Shown: piece after piece, positions 34,386 to 42,540 of the stretch | How the letters are laid out: every line of letters starts with the position of its first letter | Position numbering within the stretch: the stretch's first letter is position 1 | Assembly (NCBI GenBank): GCA_965247075.1 | Contig: CBDFGK010000003.1 | Coordinates: forward strand, 2,352,302-2,416,301 | Reading direction: 5' to 3' | Length of the DNA stretch: 64,000 nucleotides | Origin: CBDFGK01 sp965247075 | Lineage (GTDB): Bacteria; Pseudomonadota; Gammaproteobacteria; Pseudomonadales; Halieaceae | Translations under genes and position numbers: made by a program | Notes under the pieces: generated by a model | Database searches by the model: none | Seen by the model: the letters and a program-made list of their open reading frames with translations, nothing else | Told to the model about the DNA's origin: nothing

Positions 34386-36057
34386 GTGCGCATCCATAAA
34401 CTCTCAATCCATTGAAATATAAGGAAATTTATTCGCAAGGCATTAAAAAATCCTCTTGAATTTGTTAAGCTAAAGGTGCGAACAAAAACAAAACAACCAA
34501 GAGGGTTCAGCATGCGAGAAACCCGCGTAGCTCAGGCAAGTATATTTGAAAACTACTCAGAACACGAATTTGGAACCCGACTCAGATCACTGTCAAACCT
34601 CCTGGATAAGCACCCGGAAATACTGGCCTTGATCGCCAATGATTTGGTGAGCCAATCGGCAACAAAGGTGGGACGAATAGGCTTCAGTGTTGAAAGTATT
34701 TTTCGATGCCTGTTATTGAAACAACAATTGTGTATCAGCTACGAGCAACTGGCGTTCCATTTGTCAGATTCGATGACCTACCGAACGTTCGCAAGACTGC
34801 CGAATCATTTGACACCCAGTCGGTCAGGATTGCAGTCAACGATACGAAGTATCAAACCGGAGACCTTGGAAAAGGTGCATGAGATCCTATCGGACAACTG
34901 GCTGAAAGAAGGTATTTTGTCGATGGATAAATTACGCATCGATAGTACGGTTGTTGCCAGTAATATTGCGCCGCCCAGTGACAGCCAACTATTGAATGAT
35001 GGCGTTCGGGTGCTAAGCCGATTGTTGGCGAAAAGTAAAAATGTAACGGGAGTAAAAAATCGATTTACAGATCAGAGGAAGTTATCAAAATCACTGGCAT
35101 TCCAGATTTTTAACGCAAAAAATACTGGAAAAGAAGCGCTTTATCCAAAATTATTGAAATGTGTCCGAGTTGTACTTAGACAAGTCGATAGAAGCCTGGA
35201 GAAAATCAAGGCGGGCGCCCCTGACTCTGACCAAAAGAAAAAATGGCTCGATCAAGTGGAGCGGTATCGGGATTTAACACTCAAAGTCATCCATCAAACA
35301 GAGCGCCGTGTCATTCGAAAAGAGAGCGTTCACTCATCAGAAAAAATTGTCAGTTTATTCGAGTCGCACACTGACATTATCGTTAAAGGATTTCGAGACG
35401 TTCAGTATGGCCATAAGATTAATATAAGCAGTGAGGAAAGTGGATTCATCACGTACCTCTCCATTGAAAAAGGGAATCCATCGGATACGGACCTGTTCAT
35501 TCCAGTACTCGATTTCCACCAGTCAAAACTGGGTCGTCTTCCCGGTTCGGTAGTCGCTGATGGCGGCTATGCCAGCCAAGCAAATGTGACAGAAGGCAGA
35601 GGCCTCGGAGTGAAGCGAGTCGTCTTCCATAAGCCGGTTGGCCTATCGCTTCGGGCAATGGGCGTGCAATCAAAAACCTTTGATCGATTACGTCATTTCA
35701 GGGCAGGCGTAGAAGGAAATATTTCGGAATTAAAAAGGGCTTTTGGTGCAACGAAGGCCACTTGGAAGGGGTTGGATGGGTTCAAGGCTTATGTTTGGTC
35801 CTCGGTTCTCAGCTATAATCTGATGCGTTTGGCACGGCTCGACTCCAGCTAGCACAATGGTTGGCCCTGAGAGCCAAATATCTGTACGCTTTTGGGTTGT
35901 GCAGCGGTAATCTGTGGCATAAATCCAGGGTAAGGGGCCCTAATGTGACTGTACCGGTCGATTTATGGCCGCTCATAAGCCCGGAGAGTTGTGGCCTGGG
36001 ACACTCACGGTTAGAACAGGGTGTTTTTCAAAAAAACAGTCGTTTATGGATGGGCAC
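34386..36057 (+). mobile_element. Complete insertion sequence in the ankyrin gene (ISNCY/IS5-like)
   Basis: The ends are 16-bp inverted repeats with one mismatch: GTGCGCATCCATAAAC at 34386-34401 and the complement of GTGCCCATCCATAAAC at 36042-36057. The target TAACTA is duplicated at 34380-34385 and 36058-36063. The 1672-bp element holds one complete transposase gene. About 200 bases follow the transposase without another gene. Confidence 0.9.
34512..35852 (+). CDS. DDE transposase, ISNCY/IS5-like
   Basis: A 446-residue transposase. ATG 34512 follows AAGAGGG; a GTG at 34476 in frame is less likely. An N-terminal helical domain (SVESIFRCLLLKQQLCISYE) resembles DUF772. The first catalytic Asp is in KLRIDSTVVASNI, the second in GSVVADGGYAS, and the Glu in RAGVEGNISELKRAFG. 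The order and spacing match ISNCY-type transposases with IDSTVVxSNI. It appears intact. Confidence 0.88.
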   Translation: MRETRVAQASIFENYSEHEFGTRLRSLSNLLDKHPEILALIANDLVSQSATKVGRIGFSVESIFRCLLLKQQLCISYEQLAFHLSDSMTYRTFARLPNHLTPSRSGLQSTIRSIKPETLEKVHEILSDNWLKEGILSMDKLRIDSTVVASNIAPPSDSQLLNDGVRVLSRLLAKSKNVTGVKNRFTDQRKLSKSLAFQIFNAKNTGKEALYPKLLKCVRVVLRQVDRSLEKIKAGAPDSDQKKKWLDQVERYRDLTLKVIHQTERRVIRKESVHSSEKIVSLFESHTDIIVKGFRDVQYGHKINISSEESGFITYLSIEKGNPSDTDLFIPVLDFHQSKLGRLPGSVVADGGYASQANVTEGRGLGVKRVVFHKPVGLSLRAMGVQSKTFDRLRHFRAGVEGNISELKRAFGATKATWKGLDGFKAYVWSSVLSYNLMRLARLDSS

Positions 36058-36652
36058 TAACTAGTGCTGTGATGATGGCAGGGTTCTCGTTGAGCATCGC
36101 CGCTCCATGCAAGGAAGTCCCGCCGTCCTTACCCCTTGCTTTGAAATCTGCACCAGCATTCAGCAGTGCCGTGATCACCGCAGGGTTCTTGTTGAATGCT
36201 GCATAGTACACAATAGTAGAGCCGTAGCGCTTACCCCGCGCATTCAGGTCTGCACCGGCATCAATTAGTGCTGTGATCATCGCAGGGTTCTCGTTGGATA
36301 GCGCAGCAAAATGCAGAGGAGTAGCGCCGTTCTCATCCCGTGCCTTCGGGTCCGCCTTCTGGCTGAGACAAGTCATAACATCTTCCGTGGTTGCGATTTG
36401 GAAAAATTCTCTCGTGTTCCACTTCTCGCAATCTGCAGCCCGAGCGAGGTTTGCAGACAAGGTCAATGTGAACAGCAAGAGAAGAAACAGACGCGGCAAC
36501 ATGGTGGGACTCCAAAAGGGGAACTGCGCCAATTATGATAGTCCGAATGCGACTTTACAAGGCACCCAGGGGGGCTAAGTATCGATACCGTCTTCCTTCG
36601 CAACCGGTAATTGCGTCTTTTCCATCTTTTGACAATAGTTTGCTCCCTCGAC

Positions 36653-36954
36653 TCTTCGCACGTGTAGTGTTTATATTTCTTAGGTGAAACATAAGCCTTG
36701 CCAATTTCTCGTGAGGAGGACGCACATCCCGCCACCCCGATGATTGCGGCAATTGCCACGATTTTTACTGCAAATTTCATACTCAGTTGATCCGCTCGGT
36801 CGCGTTCGATTTAAGATGACCGACACCAACCCCCAAGACTGGTGGCGAAGATCATCGCAAAGGTACCTGGCCGTTGCATAGATCACGTGATGGACCAAGT
36901 GAAATTCCGGCCTATTCGCCCCGTGGGGTGCGACCCCGTGCTGGGAAAACTGCT
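36653..36954. repeat. 302-bp direct repeat, copy 2, with truncated lipoprotein start
   Basis: Second copy of 32845-33146. The minus-strand lipoprotein start (MKFAVKIVAIAAIIGVAGC) is kept from 36780 down to about 36653, where homology ends inside CEE and an unrelated tail follows. It is therefore a broken duplicate. The two copies flank about 3.5 kb holding the small lipoprotein and the ankyrin gene. The next 213 bases to the following gene hold nothing certain. Confidence 0.85.
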
Positions 36955-37167
36955 AATGATGCACTACCAATGGACACTTGGTGTGCATGGCGTGGAATCT
37001 GAAGCGCATGTACGCCCCAGGAGGCTGAGAGCATGAATAAGGGAAGCCTTATCCCGAGCAATGGCGCCCAATTTTGCACCTTGGGGCCATATCAAACAAA
37101 AATCGGAATTGGTACTTGAGTGGGCGCAGTTTGCTCCTGCTCCGCTCGGGTCAAACCAGACAGACTC

Positions 37168-37773
37168 CTAGTCGTCATAAATCCCTATCTCGGATTCTGG
37201 AACAGGGTCTGGAAGTGCATGGTTACGCGGAATCCATCCCTCATCCGTCTCTTCGAGCAGAGTCCATGTACGCCGGTCAGATGTAGTAGCTCCGAACATC
37301 CATACTTCCTTCACCGGCAAATCTTTAGATGACAATCGTCGAAAGTCTAGGGAGACTTCTCGATTTAGATTGATGCCCACAATCAGTTCACCAGAGTCCC
37401 CATATTTTTTAAGACTACCCAGAATTTTTTCGATATTTGCGCTTGGGTTCGTCTCTGTAGGGACAAGTTCCTTCATTTGAACCGGTGCGAAACACCGCTC
37501 CTCTTCTGTGGCCCAAGTGAAGATCGAATCGTAATCTGATTCCTCAGTACGGCTGAATTGTATATCCAGAGACAGAGACTGGCCCATCAAATAGCAAAAC
37601 ACGGCGGTATCCAAGGATTCACGCTCTGGCTGAAGCCCGTGCGTCCTCCAACTCTTGACCTTTGAAGGTAAGTCCGACGCGGAAGTCATAAGCCTAAGTC
37701 GTTGCAATGTTGGAAGCACAGTCTTCGGATCATAATATGTATATTGAGACCATAACCTAGGGACTCTTTTCAT
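37168..37773 (-). CDS. Hypothetical protein
   Basis: A 201-residue soluble protein beginning MKRVPRLWSQYTYYDPKTVL, preceded by GTGAGG. It has mixed composition without signal peptide or membrane segments; a central SANIEKILGSLKKYGDSGEL and acidic ends (DPVPESEIGIYDD) are visible. I recognise no family. The normal codon composition and length suggest a real gene that arrived with the accessory DNA around it. Confidence 0.5.
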   Translation of the reverse strand: MKRVPRLWSQYTYYDPKTVLPTLQRLRLMTSASDLPSKVKSWRTHGLQPERESLDTAVFCYLMGQSLSLDIQFSRTEESDYDSIFTWATEEERCFAPVQMKELVPTETNPSANIEKILGSLKKYGDSGELIVGINLNREVSLDFRRLSSKDLPVKEVWMFGATTSDRRTWTLLEETDEGWIPRNHALPDPVPESEIGIYDD

Positions 37774-37871
37774 GATAACACCTCACGACTTTTGAATGGG
37801 CACTCGGCTGTTAGCGCGTCCCGCGAAGGCCCGAAGGGCCCAGAGTGAACTTGAGCAGCTTGCTTATACGC

Positions 37872-38156
37872 TTATATGCTCGCATACTTTTTGATACTGA
37901 TATTTAGAACTTTCAGGAGTTCTTCCTGAGCGGCATACGGCGCATCATATGCCTGAAACGCATCAATGTCGAATGCGTCGGCGATAACCGACTCATTCAT
38001 CATGCCCATATCATCGAACTGGAAGGAGAGAGCTTTCGCAGAAAAACCGCACAGAAGAGAAATAACGCTGCCCCTGGGGCTGATGTAAATTAAGCCAATG
38101 AACCGGCCATTCCAATTGACGCCAACCGGCCAAAGCAGTTGACGCTTAACATTCAA
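37872..38156 (-). CDS. Hypothetical protein (possibly truncated)
   Basis: A 94-residue ORF starting at TTG 38156. It contains a hydrophobic central part (FIGLIYISPRGSVISLLCGF) and an acidic C-terminal half (SVIADAFDIDAFQAYDAPYA). It has no recognisable domain. The start abuts a DarT fragment on the other strand, so the N-terminus may have been lost at that junction. Confidence 0.35.
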   Translation of the reverse strand: MNVKRQLLWPVGVNWNGRFIGLIYISPRGSVISLLCGFSAKALSFQFDDMGMMNESVIADAFDIDAFQAYDAPYAAQEELLKVLNISIKKYASI

Positions 38157-38158
38157 GA

Positions 38159-38371
38159 ATGAACCAAATGAAAATTGATTTTCTATTCACCGATCGCCAT
38201 GTGTATACCGATCTTGCCAGTTTTTATAGCCAATTGAAGGATCTTGATAAAATCGATTGGGAAAGAAACCAGGATCGAGATTTTAAAAGAGATCCCGAAG
38301 ACCCCGAGAAATTCGAAAAATATCAAGCTGAGGCGCTAATTCACCAGCATGTTCCTGTTGATGCACTGTAA
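38159..38371 (+). pseudogene. DarT (DUF4433) DNA ADP-ribosyltransferase toxin, internal/C-terminal fragment
   Basis: The frame reads FLFTDRHVYTDLASFYSQL, then DWERNQDRDFKRDPEDPEKF and YQAEALIHQHVPVDAL. The FTDRH, RDFKRDP and KFEKYQAEALxHxHVP motifs are those of the second half of DarT, which ADP-ribosylates thymidines in single-stranded DNA. The N-terminal NAD-binding half is absent and the frame ends early. No DarG antitoxin is found. Confidence 0.7.
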
Positions 38372-38379
38372 GCGCCGTT

Positions 38380-38520
38380 AAATCAGCACCTGTTGGAGGG
38401 AATGCTCAAGCGTTATGGCGGTGATATCAGTCGTTCCAACATGGCCCACTGGATTGTACGACTCCAGGGTGTATTCCAGCCCGTGATCAACTTAATCCAC
38501 GAGGTTCAGCTTGAGGCCAG
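38380..38520 (+). pseudogene. IS66-family transposase fragment
   Basis: The frame reads LLEGMLKRYGGDISRSNMAH, then WIVRLQGVFQPVINLIHEVQ. This matches the region of IS66 transposases just before the DDE core, where the phrase ISRxxMAxWV is conserved. It follows the DarT fragment directly and stops where the flavin monooxygenase fragment begins, so it is only a scrap. Confidence 0.6.
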
Positions 38521-38690
38521 TGTGCCAACTTGTTCGGCAATCACCAGTGGGGCGTGAGTGGGCAGCATGATACCGCCGGCTCCGACTCCAATGGTGGAGG
38601 TTCCTCCGGCCAGGTGGCCGATAACTACCGCGGTGGCGCTGCCGGTGATGCCTCGCATATTGTGGTGCTCAGCCACCCAATAGCGGTTAA
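38521..38690 (-). pseudogene. LLM-class flavin-dependent monooxygenase, N-terminal fragment
   Basis: The minus-strand frame reads YWVAEHHNMRGITGSATAVV, then GHLAGGTSTIGVGAGGIMLP and THAPLVIAEQ. This is the conserved early part of luciferase-like oxidoreductases (WVAEHHN, GAGGIMLPTHAPLVIAEQ). Sequence before YWV does not match, and it ends at the IS66 junction. The frame runs up to the MFS gene stop. Confidence 0.65.
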
Positions 38691-38733
38691 AGTCCCAGCG
38701 CGAGATCCAGAACAGATAATTTGACCATAACAT

Positions 38734-39924
38734 TCAGTTTTCGCCGCGAGTAAGAAACACGATGATGAAGAGCAGAATGAATACCGTGCCACTGAACATG
38801 CCGGCGTAGACCGGTTCCTGTTGGTAGAGCCAGCCGGCCATAACTGGACCGAAGCTGAAACCAATGGCGGGGCAGGACGATACCAGTCCGGCCACGGCGC
38901 CCTGTTCTGCGGGTGTGACCGCCAGCGAAGCACCAGCGGATATAGCAGGCATGGACAATCCCAGGCCTGTGCCCATAAACGCCATGCCGATGGCGAGGAA
39001 ACTGAAGGTCTCGAACAGGCCCACAAAGACAGAGGCCAAAAACAGCGCCACGATACCCAGCTTTATAAATTGTCCGGGTCGCAGATTGAGTCGCTGCACC
39101 AGTAGCATCTGTGCCAGAAATGCAAAGATTGCCGAGATCATCAAGGCGGCACCTGTCATCTGCGCTGTCTCAATGCCGCTGAGCATAAGCCTGTCCTGCA
39201 CACTGAAACCAAGGGTTTGCTGAATTGCGGCGAAGCCAATAAACAGGCCGACTGCGGCGACCAGAAAGCGAACGATACGCGGGTCGGTATAACTCAGGCG
39301 TTTTCTGGCGGCGTGGGAACTGAGCCTGGCCGGGGGCGTGGGGGGTAGTTTAATGAGCGTGAGCAGAGCGGCTGCTATGGTCAAAAAACCGGCAAAGAAC
39401 AGCGGCGCCAACAAGCCCAGAGTAGCCAGCGCACCACTTACTGCCGGTCCCAAAATAGTGCCCATGCTGTGGGCGGCACCCAGTTTTGCCATGGCTTTAG
39501 TACGCTGGTCTGGGGTGGTGTTATCGGCGGTATAGGCGGCACAGGCTGGCCCGGTAGCCGACATAATCACCGCCTGCGCGCAGCGCGCCAGCAGCACAAA
39601 CACATAAAAGCTGACGCTGGCGACCAACACACCGGTGAGTGCTGCCTGGAACAGACTGGCGAATAGCAGGGTACCCAGCGAGTAACCCAGCAGCCCGATC
39701 AGGATGACCGGCTTGCGACCGACGCGATCACTGTAGCGACCCCACCAGGGCGAGCAGATGCCGAATACAATGGCTGACACAGCGATAATGGAGGTGATTT
39801 GCAGTTCACTGAGATTCACCTCTCGACCCAGCGGCGGCAATATCGCGAACACCAGTGACTGGCCTATGGCGACCGCCGTCAAGCTGAATAGCAGTACGCC
39901 GCTTGGTGGGCGGATAACAGACAT
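38734..39924 (-). CDS. MFS transporter
   Basis: Major facilitator of 396 residues with twelve predicted membrane segments. The conserved loop 2-3 motif is GRYSDRVGRKPVILIGLLGY and the motif C-like region is in TM5 (GTILGPAVSGALATLG), typical of drug-proton antiporters. ATG 39924 directly follows the TAG stop of the SDR gene (39925-39927), so the two form an operon with the SDR first. The substrate is unknown. Confidence 0.9.
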   Translation of the reverse strand: MSVIRPPSGVLLFSLTAVAIGQSLVFAILPPLGREVNLSELQITSIIAVSAIVFGICSPWWGRYSDRVGRKPVILIGLLGYSLGTLLFASLFQAALTGVLVASVSFYVFVLLARCAQAVIMSATGPACAAYTADNTTPDQRTKAMAKLGAAHSMGTILGPAVSGALATLGLLAPLFFAGFLTIAAALLTLIKLPPTPPARLSSHAARKRLSYTDPRIVRFLVAAVGLFIGFAAIQQTLGFSVQDRLMLSGIETAQMTGAALMISAIFAFLAQMLLVQRLNLRPGQFIKLGIVALFLASVFVGLFETFSFLAIGMAFMGTGLGLSMPAISAGASLAVTPAEQGAVAGLVSSCPAIGFSFGPVMAGWLYQQEPVYAGMFSGTVFILLFIIVFLTRGEN

Positions 39925-40719
39925 CTAACCGACGAAGCTGCTGAAGTCCGGCCCGCGCCGCAGGCAGTGCCCACCGTCGACATTGATACATTGCCCGGTG
40001 ATCCAGCGAGACTCCGGGCCGCATAGAAAACGCGCCAGTTCGGCAATGTCTTCAGGCTGACCGGCATCGCCCATGGGGGTGTTGTCGATATAGGATTTGT
40101 AGACCTCACCGTCGCGCGGTATGCCTGCCATGATTTCGGTGGCGATAAAACCCGGGCGGATGGCGTTAAAGCGAATTTTGTCTTTACCGTATTCGTCAGC
40201 GGCGTTACGCATCATGGCTTCTACCCCGGCTTTGCCGGCGCAATAGGCGTGAAAATAAGGGTGCGTAACATGTCCGGCCAGGGAAGACATGCCCACAAAA
40301 GAACCGCCGCCGGCAGCCAGCAGCAGGGGGATGCTGTGCTTCATGCAGAGCATGGTGCCCAAGACATTCAGATGGAGTACGCGCATAAATTCATCGGTAT
40401 CGACGTTGCCATAGGCCATGGGCATACCACCACCGCCGGCGTTGGCGATGACACCATGCAAATTGCCGGTGGGCTGCGCGGCCCTGGTCACAAATTGCTG
40501 TACGTCCTGCTCGGAGGTTACATCGCCGCTAATCCACTGCACGCTGCCGCCCTTGGCAGCCGTCTGGGAAATGTCATCGCAGGCAGCCTGCAAGCTGGCT
40601 TCGGTGCGTCCGCATATAGTCACGGCAGCACCATCTGCGGCCAGTTTCGCTGCACAGGCCTTACCGATGCCCGTGCCGCCGCCCGTTACCAGAAAACTCA
40701 AACCTGCCAGATCAGCCAT
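39925..40719 (-). CDS. Short-chain dehydrogenase/reductase
   Basis: Classical SDR of 264 residues. The cofactor motif is TGGGTGIGKACA, the NAG motif is in VIANAGGGGMPMA, and the catalytic Ser and Tyr-Lys are in GMSSLAGHVTHPYFHAYCAGKAG. The C-terminal GQCINVDGGHCLRRG is typical. The arginine in ICGRTEASL suggests NADP preference. It is first in an operon with the MFS gene. Confidence 0.9.
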   Translation of the reverse strand: MADLAGLSFLVTGGGTGIGKACAAKLAADGAAVTICGRTEASLQAACDDISQTAAKGGSVQWISGDVTSEQDVQQFVTRAAQPTGNLHGVIANAGGGGMPMAYGNVDTDEFMRVLHLNVLGTMLCMKHSIPLLLAAGGGSFVGMSSLAGHVTHPYFHAYCAGKAGVEAMMRNAADEYGKDKIRFNAIRPGFIATEIMAGIPRDGEVYKSYIDNTPMGDAGQPEDIAELARFLCGPESRWITGQCINVDGGHCLRRGPDFSSFVG

Positions 40720-40825
40720 ATCGCCAGTCTCTCAATTGTGGGGGGACACAGTGTAACGAATAAGGAGGGGCAGAGTCCCCAGGCCGAATAATACCCGCAT
40801 GGCACGATGATTCGGCTCTACGCAG

Positions 40826-40843
40826 GGCGGATTTCAATCCGCC
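40826..40843. terminator. Small hairpin between the SDR operon and the dehydrogenase remnant
   Basis: GGCGGAT-TTCA-ATCCGCC forms a 7-bp GC-rich stem with no following T-run. It lies upstream of the minus-strand SDR gene and 27 bases beyond the end of the minus-strand dehydrogenase remnant, so it could be that gene's old terminator. Confidence 0.3.
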
Positions 40844-40869
40844 AGGTGAGCCACAACAAACGATAACTG

Positions 40870-41130
40870 CTATTTCAGCTCAGAGGAGGATTTGCCCAGT
40901 ATGCGCCTGGCCACAATGAGTTGTTGAATTTGCTGGGTGCCCTCGAAAATGTCGATAATTTTTGAATCCCGGGCAAATTTCTCCAGCAAGTCGGTCTCGG
41001 AATAGCCCAGGCTGCCGCACAGTTCTACGCAGCGCAGGGTCACGTAGTTGCCCATGCGTCCGGCCTTGGCCTTGCACATAGAGGCCTCCTTAAAGGGGTA
41101 TTCAGAGCGCTTTGACGCACTGGCAAAGTT
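40870..41130 (-). pseudogene. Acyl-CoA dehydrogenase, C-terminal remnant
   Basis: The minus-strand frame reads SKRSEYPFKEASMCKAKAGR, then LRCVELCGSLGYSETDLLEK and IIDIFEGTQQIQQLIVARR, ending at TAG 40870. The FEGTQQIQQ motif includes the catalytic Glu. An apparent start ATG at 41079 has an AAGGAGG before it, but that is coding (KEAS) in the parent gene. The rest of the gene is absent, cut at the 56-bp repeat (41092-41147). Confidence 0.75.
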
Positions 41131-41147
41131 CTATCTGGGGATTTGGG
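41092..41147. repeat. 56-bp direct repeat, left copy
   Basis: Runs from AAAGGGGTATTCAGAGCG to GATTTGGG and recurs at 43793-43848 with a single G/A difference. The two copies bound the 2.6-kb stretch that holds the Cas9-like fragment, the Fic gene and the DUF4214 genes. Part of it overlaps the dehydrogenase remnant. Confidence 0.9.
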
Positions 41148-41241
41148 TTGCACTTAAGAGTTGAAGAGTTGAATCCAAAAATCTTGATATGTTATATTCG
41201 TGAAAATTAACTTTTGAATGTTTGACGACACAGGACAGAAA

Positions 41242-41322
41242 ATGAAAATAATTTCACCTATTGCCATTGATATGGGGGCAAAAAATACTGGGGTTTACTT
41301 TTTTAGAGGAACAATACTCTGA
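41242..41322 (+). pseudogene. Cas9-like N-terminal fragment (RuvC-I motif, type II-B resemblance)
   Basis: A 26-codon frame starting at ATG 41242 encodes MKIISPIAIDMGAKNTGVYF and ends after FRGTIL. The pattern PIAID-x-G-x-KNTGV is the RuvC-I motif at the extreme N-terminus of type II-B Cas9 (Francisella-type: PIAIDLGVKNTGVF, quoted from memory). A TATATT-like box is at about 41191. Homology is lost at about 41305, where a different frame (EEQYSEEYLRNFPEDAWKEF) takes over. No other cas gene or repeat array is present, so this is a relic. Confidence 0.55.
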
Positions 41323-41352
41323 AGAGTATCTGCGGAATTTTCCTGAGGATGC

Positions 41353-42111
41353 ATGGAAGGAATTTCCAGCATAACATTAACGACAATGCGTAGTTTGATT
41401 AAACTCAACCCAAGCCGCCCAAAAGCCCTATTCCTCGCCAAAAAACAACTCCCTGAATTGGTATGCGATGCGGTGAATCTGGAAGGCGTGAACTTTACCC
41501 TGGCAGAGATACAAACCTTGCTGGACGAGATAACAGTGGGTGGGCATAGTTTGCAGGATGAGACGATTGCGCTTAATCAAGCCAATGCCTGGCGGTTTTT
41601 ATTTGATTGTGTTGAACAAGACAGGTTTGCTCTTTCCAAAGATTTCGTTGGTGATCTGCACGGGATTCTTGCCCAGAAAGAAGCGCTGATCTGGGGTGTT
41701 TTCAGGGACGGCGGTGTAACCATTGCGGGCACCAATCATATCCCGCCGAGAGCGGACAAATTACCAACCTTGTGGCAACAGTTGACGGGGAAATATCATT
41801 CCACCTTGCTACAATCAGAGATGCGCCAATCCAAGATAGACATTGAACAAACTTATACCTGCGCTATCAGTTTATTTTTACAAATGGCGAGGATTCAGTT
41901 TTTTTACGATGCCAATAAACGCCTTGGGCGACTGACGATGAACGGCATTTTATTGGTAAACGGACTGCCCGCGATCAACCTGCCCGCCAAAAAGCAACTT
42001 GAGTTTAATCAACTGATGCTGGATTTTTATGCCAGTAACGATGAACAGCCAATGCAGATTTTTATGCGCGCTTGTTTAGAGAGAAAAATTCTAGAAATAA
42101 TGTCGGAGTAA
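41353..42111 (+). CDS. Fic-family protein
   Basis: A 252-residue Fic-domain protein. The signature loop is IQFFYDANKRLGRLTMNGIL in place of HxFxDGNGRxxR: the usual catalytic His is Gln and the second Gly of the anion-binding loop is Lys (ANKRLGR). Thus AMP transfer may be lost or altered, though some Fic subfamilies naturally read FYDANKR. Residues 30-90 (EGVNFTLAEIQTLLDE) resemble the helical N-terminal part of the family. ATG 41353 follows GAGGA closely; ATG 41386 is an alternative. It is in the island bounded by 56-bp repeats. Confidence 0.75.
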   Translation: MEGISSITLTTMRSLIKLNPSRPKALFLAKKQLPELVCDAVNLEGVNFTLAEIQTLLDEITVGGHSLQDETIALNQANAWRFLFDCVEQDRFALSKDFVGDLHGILAQKEALIWGVFRDGGVTIAGTNHIPPRADKLPTLWQQLTGKYHSTLLQSEMRQSKIDIEQTYTCAISLFLQMARIQFFYDANKRLGRLTMNGILLVNGLPAINLPAKKQLEFNQLMLDFYASNDEQPMQIFMRACLERKILEIMSE

Positions 42112-42132
42112 ACTTCATGCACGCCCACATAT

Positions 42133-42398
42133 TGTTACTCCTGTTTGCCGATGACTTTGAAAACGGGCTCGGAGCAGGCCGCTCTTTTGTCACGGATGAA
42201 GACCACCTGCAAATCTAACTGCAGGAAATAGTGGATCTGTCGGTACGGGTTACCGGGAACCAGGGGTCGGGGGAGTACCGGCTCACCATCACCGAGACGG
42301 AGGAGACCTTTCGGGCCTATGATCTGGAGTTGGAACCGCCTCTTTACGACAACGCCGAAGCCAATGAGGTCTTTTATGATAACCTGTTTGGAGCCTGA
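42133..42398 (+). pseudogene. DUF4214-protein C-terminal remnant (upstream duplicate)
   Basis: This matches bases 43325-43590 of the intact gene downstream. Compared with it, a CAA codon has become TAA at 42217-42219 (ATC-TAA-CTG) and the N-terminal 80 per cent is absent. The end (YDNAEANEVFYDNLFGA) is kept, followed by the same ATG of a small secreted ORF. It is a partial tandem duplicate that has begun to decay. Confidence 0.85.
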
Positions 42399-42399
42399 T

Positions 42400-42519
42400 A
42401 TGAACCCCCTCATCCGCTGGCCTACCGTCCTGCCCCTGATACTGGGCGCCGCACAAAATGCCGATTGCGGGTTTGTGCCTGAAGAAACCGAAGCCGGCAC
42501 CTGCCTAGACCGAACATAG
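42400..42519 (+). CDS. Short secreted peptide, truncated paralogue
   Basis: Encodes 39 residues: MNPLIRWPTVLPLILGAAQN and then ADCGFVPEETEAGTCLDRT. Its first 19 residues match the ORF at 43592 except for three missing residues (IAL). It has a hydrophobic signal-like start and two cysteines. It probably lost its original C-terminus in the duplication. Confidence 0.35.
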   Translation: MNPLIRWPTVLPLILGAAQNADCGFVPEETEAGTCLDRT

Positions 42520-42540
42520 TCAACCCACGAGGACAGCCCT

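Larger units (their letters stand above)
34054..36502 (-). pseudogene. Secreted ankyrin-repeat protein gene interrupted by an insertion sequence
   Basis: The 5' part runs from ATG 36502 (preceded by GGAGT) through a signal peptide (MLPRLFLLLLFTLTLSANLA) and ankyrin repeats such as ENGATPLHFAALSNENPAMI. The 3' part, at 34054-34380, carries more repeats (GRTPLHNAAHDNKNPAVIT). The two parts read in the same frame and join as ALV-NAGVD when the element at 34386-36057 and one 6-bp duplication are removed, giving 256 residues. The repeat period is about 35 residues, with six units visible. The protein would be periplasmic or exported. Confidence 0.85.

Noticed and set aside
36955..37070. Possible transposase C-terminus (LVCMAWNLKRMYAPGG) after repeat copy 2
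   Set aside because: Only about 15 residues resemble IS1182-type ends, too little to call.
37820..37870. Hairpin GGCCC-GAA-GGGCC near a GTTAGCG, considered as an integron attC site
   Set aside because: The core does not fit GTTRRRY and no integrase or matching second site was found.
41150..41352. CRISPR repeats near the Cas9-like fragment
   Set aside because: No regularly spaced repeats are visible on either strand.
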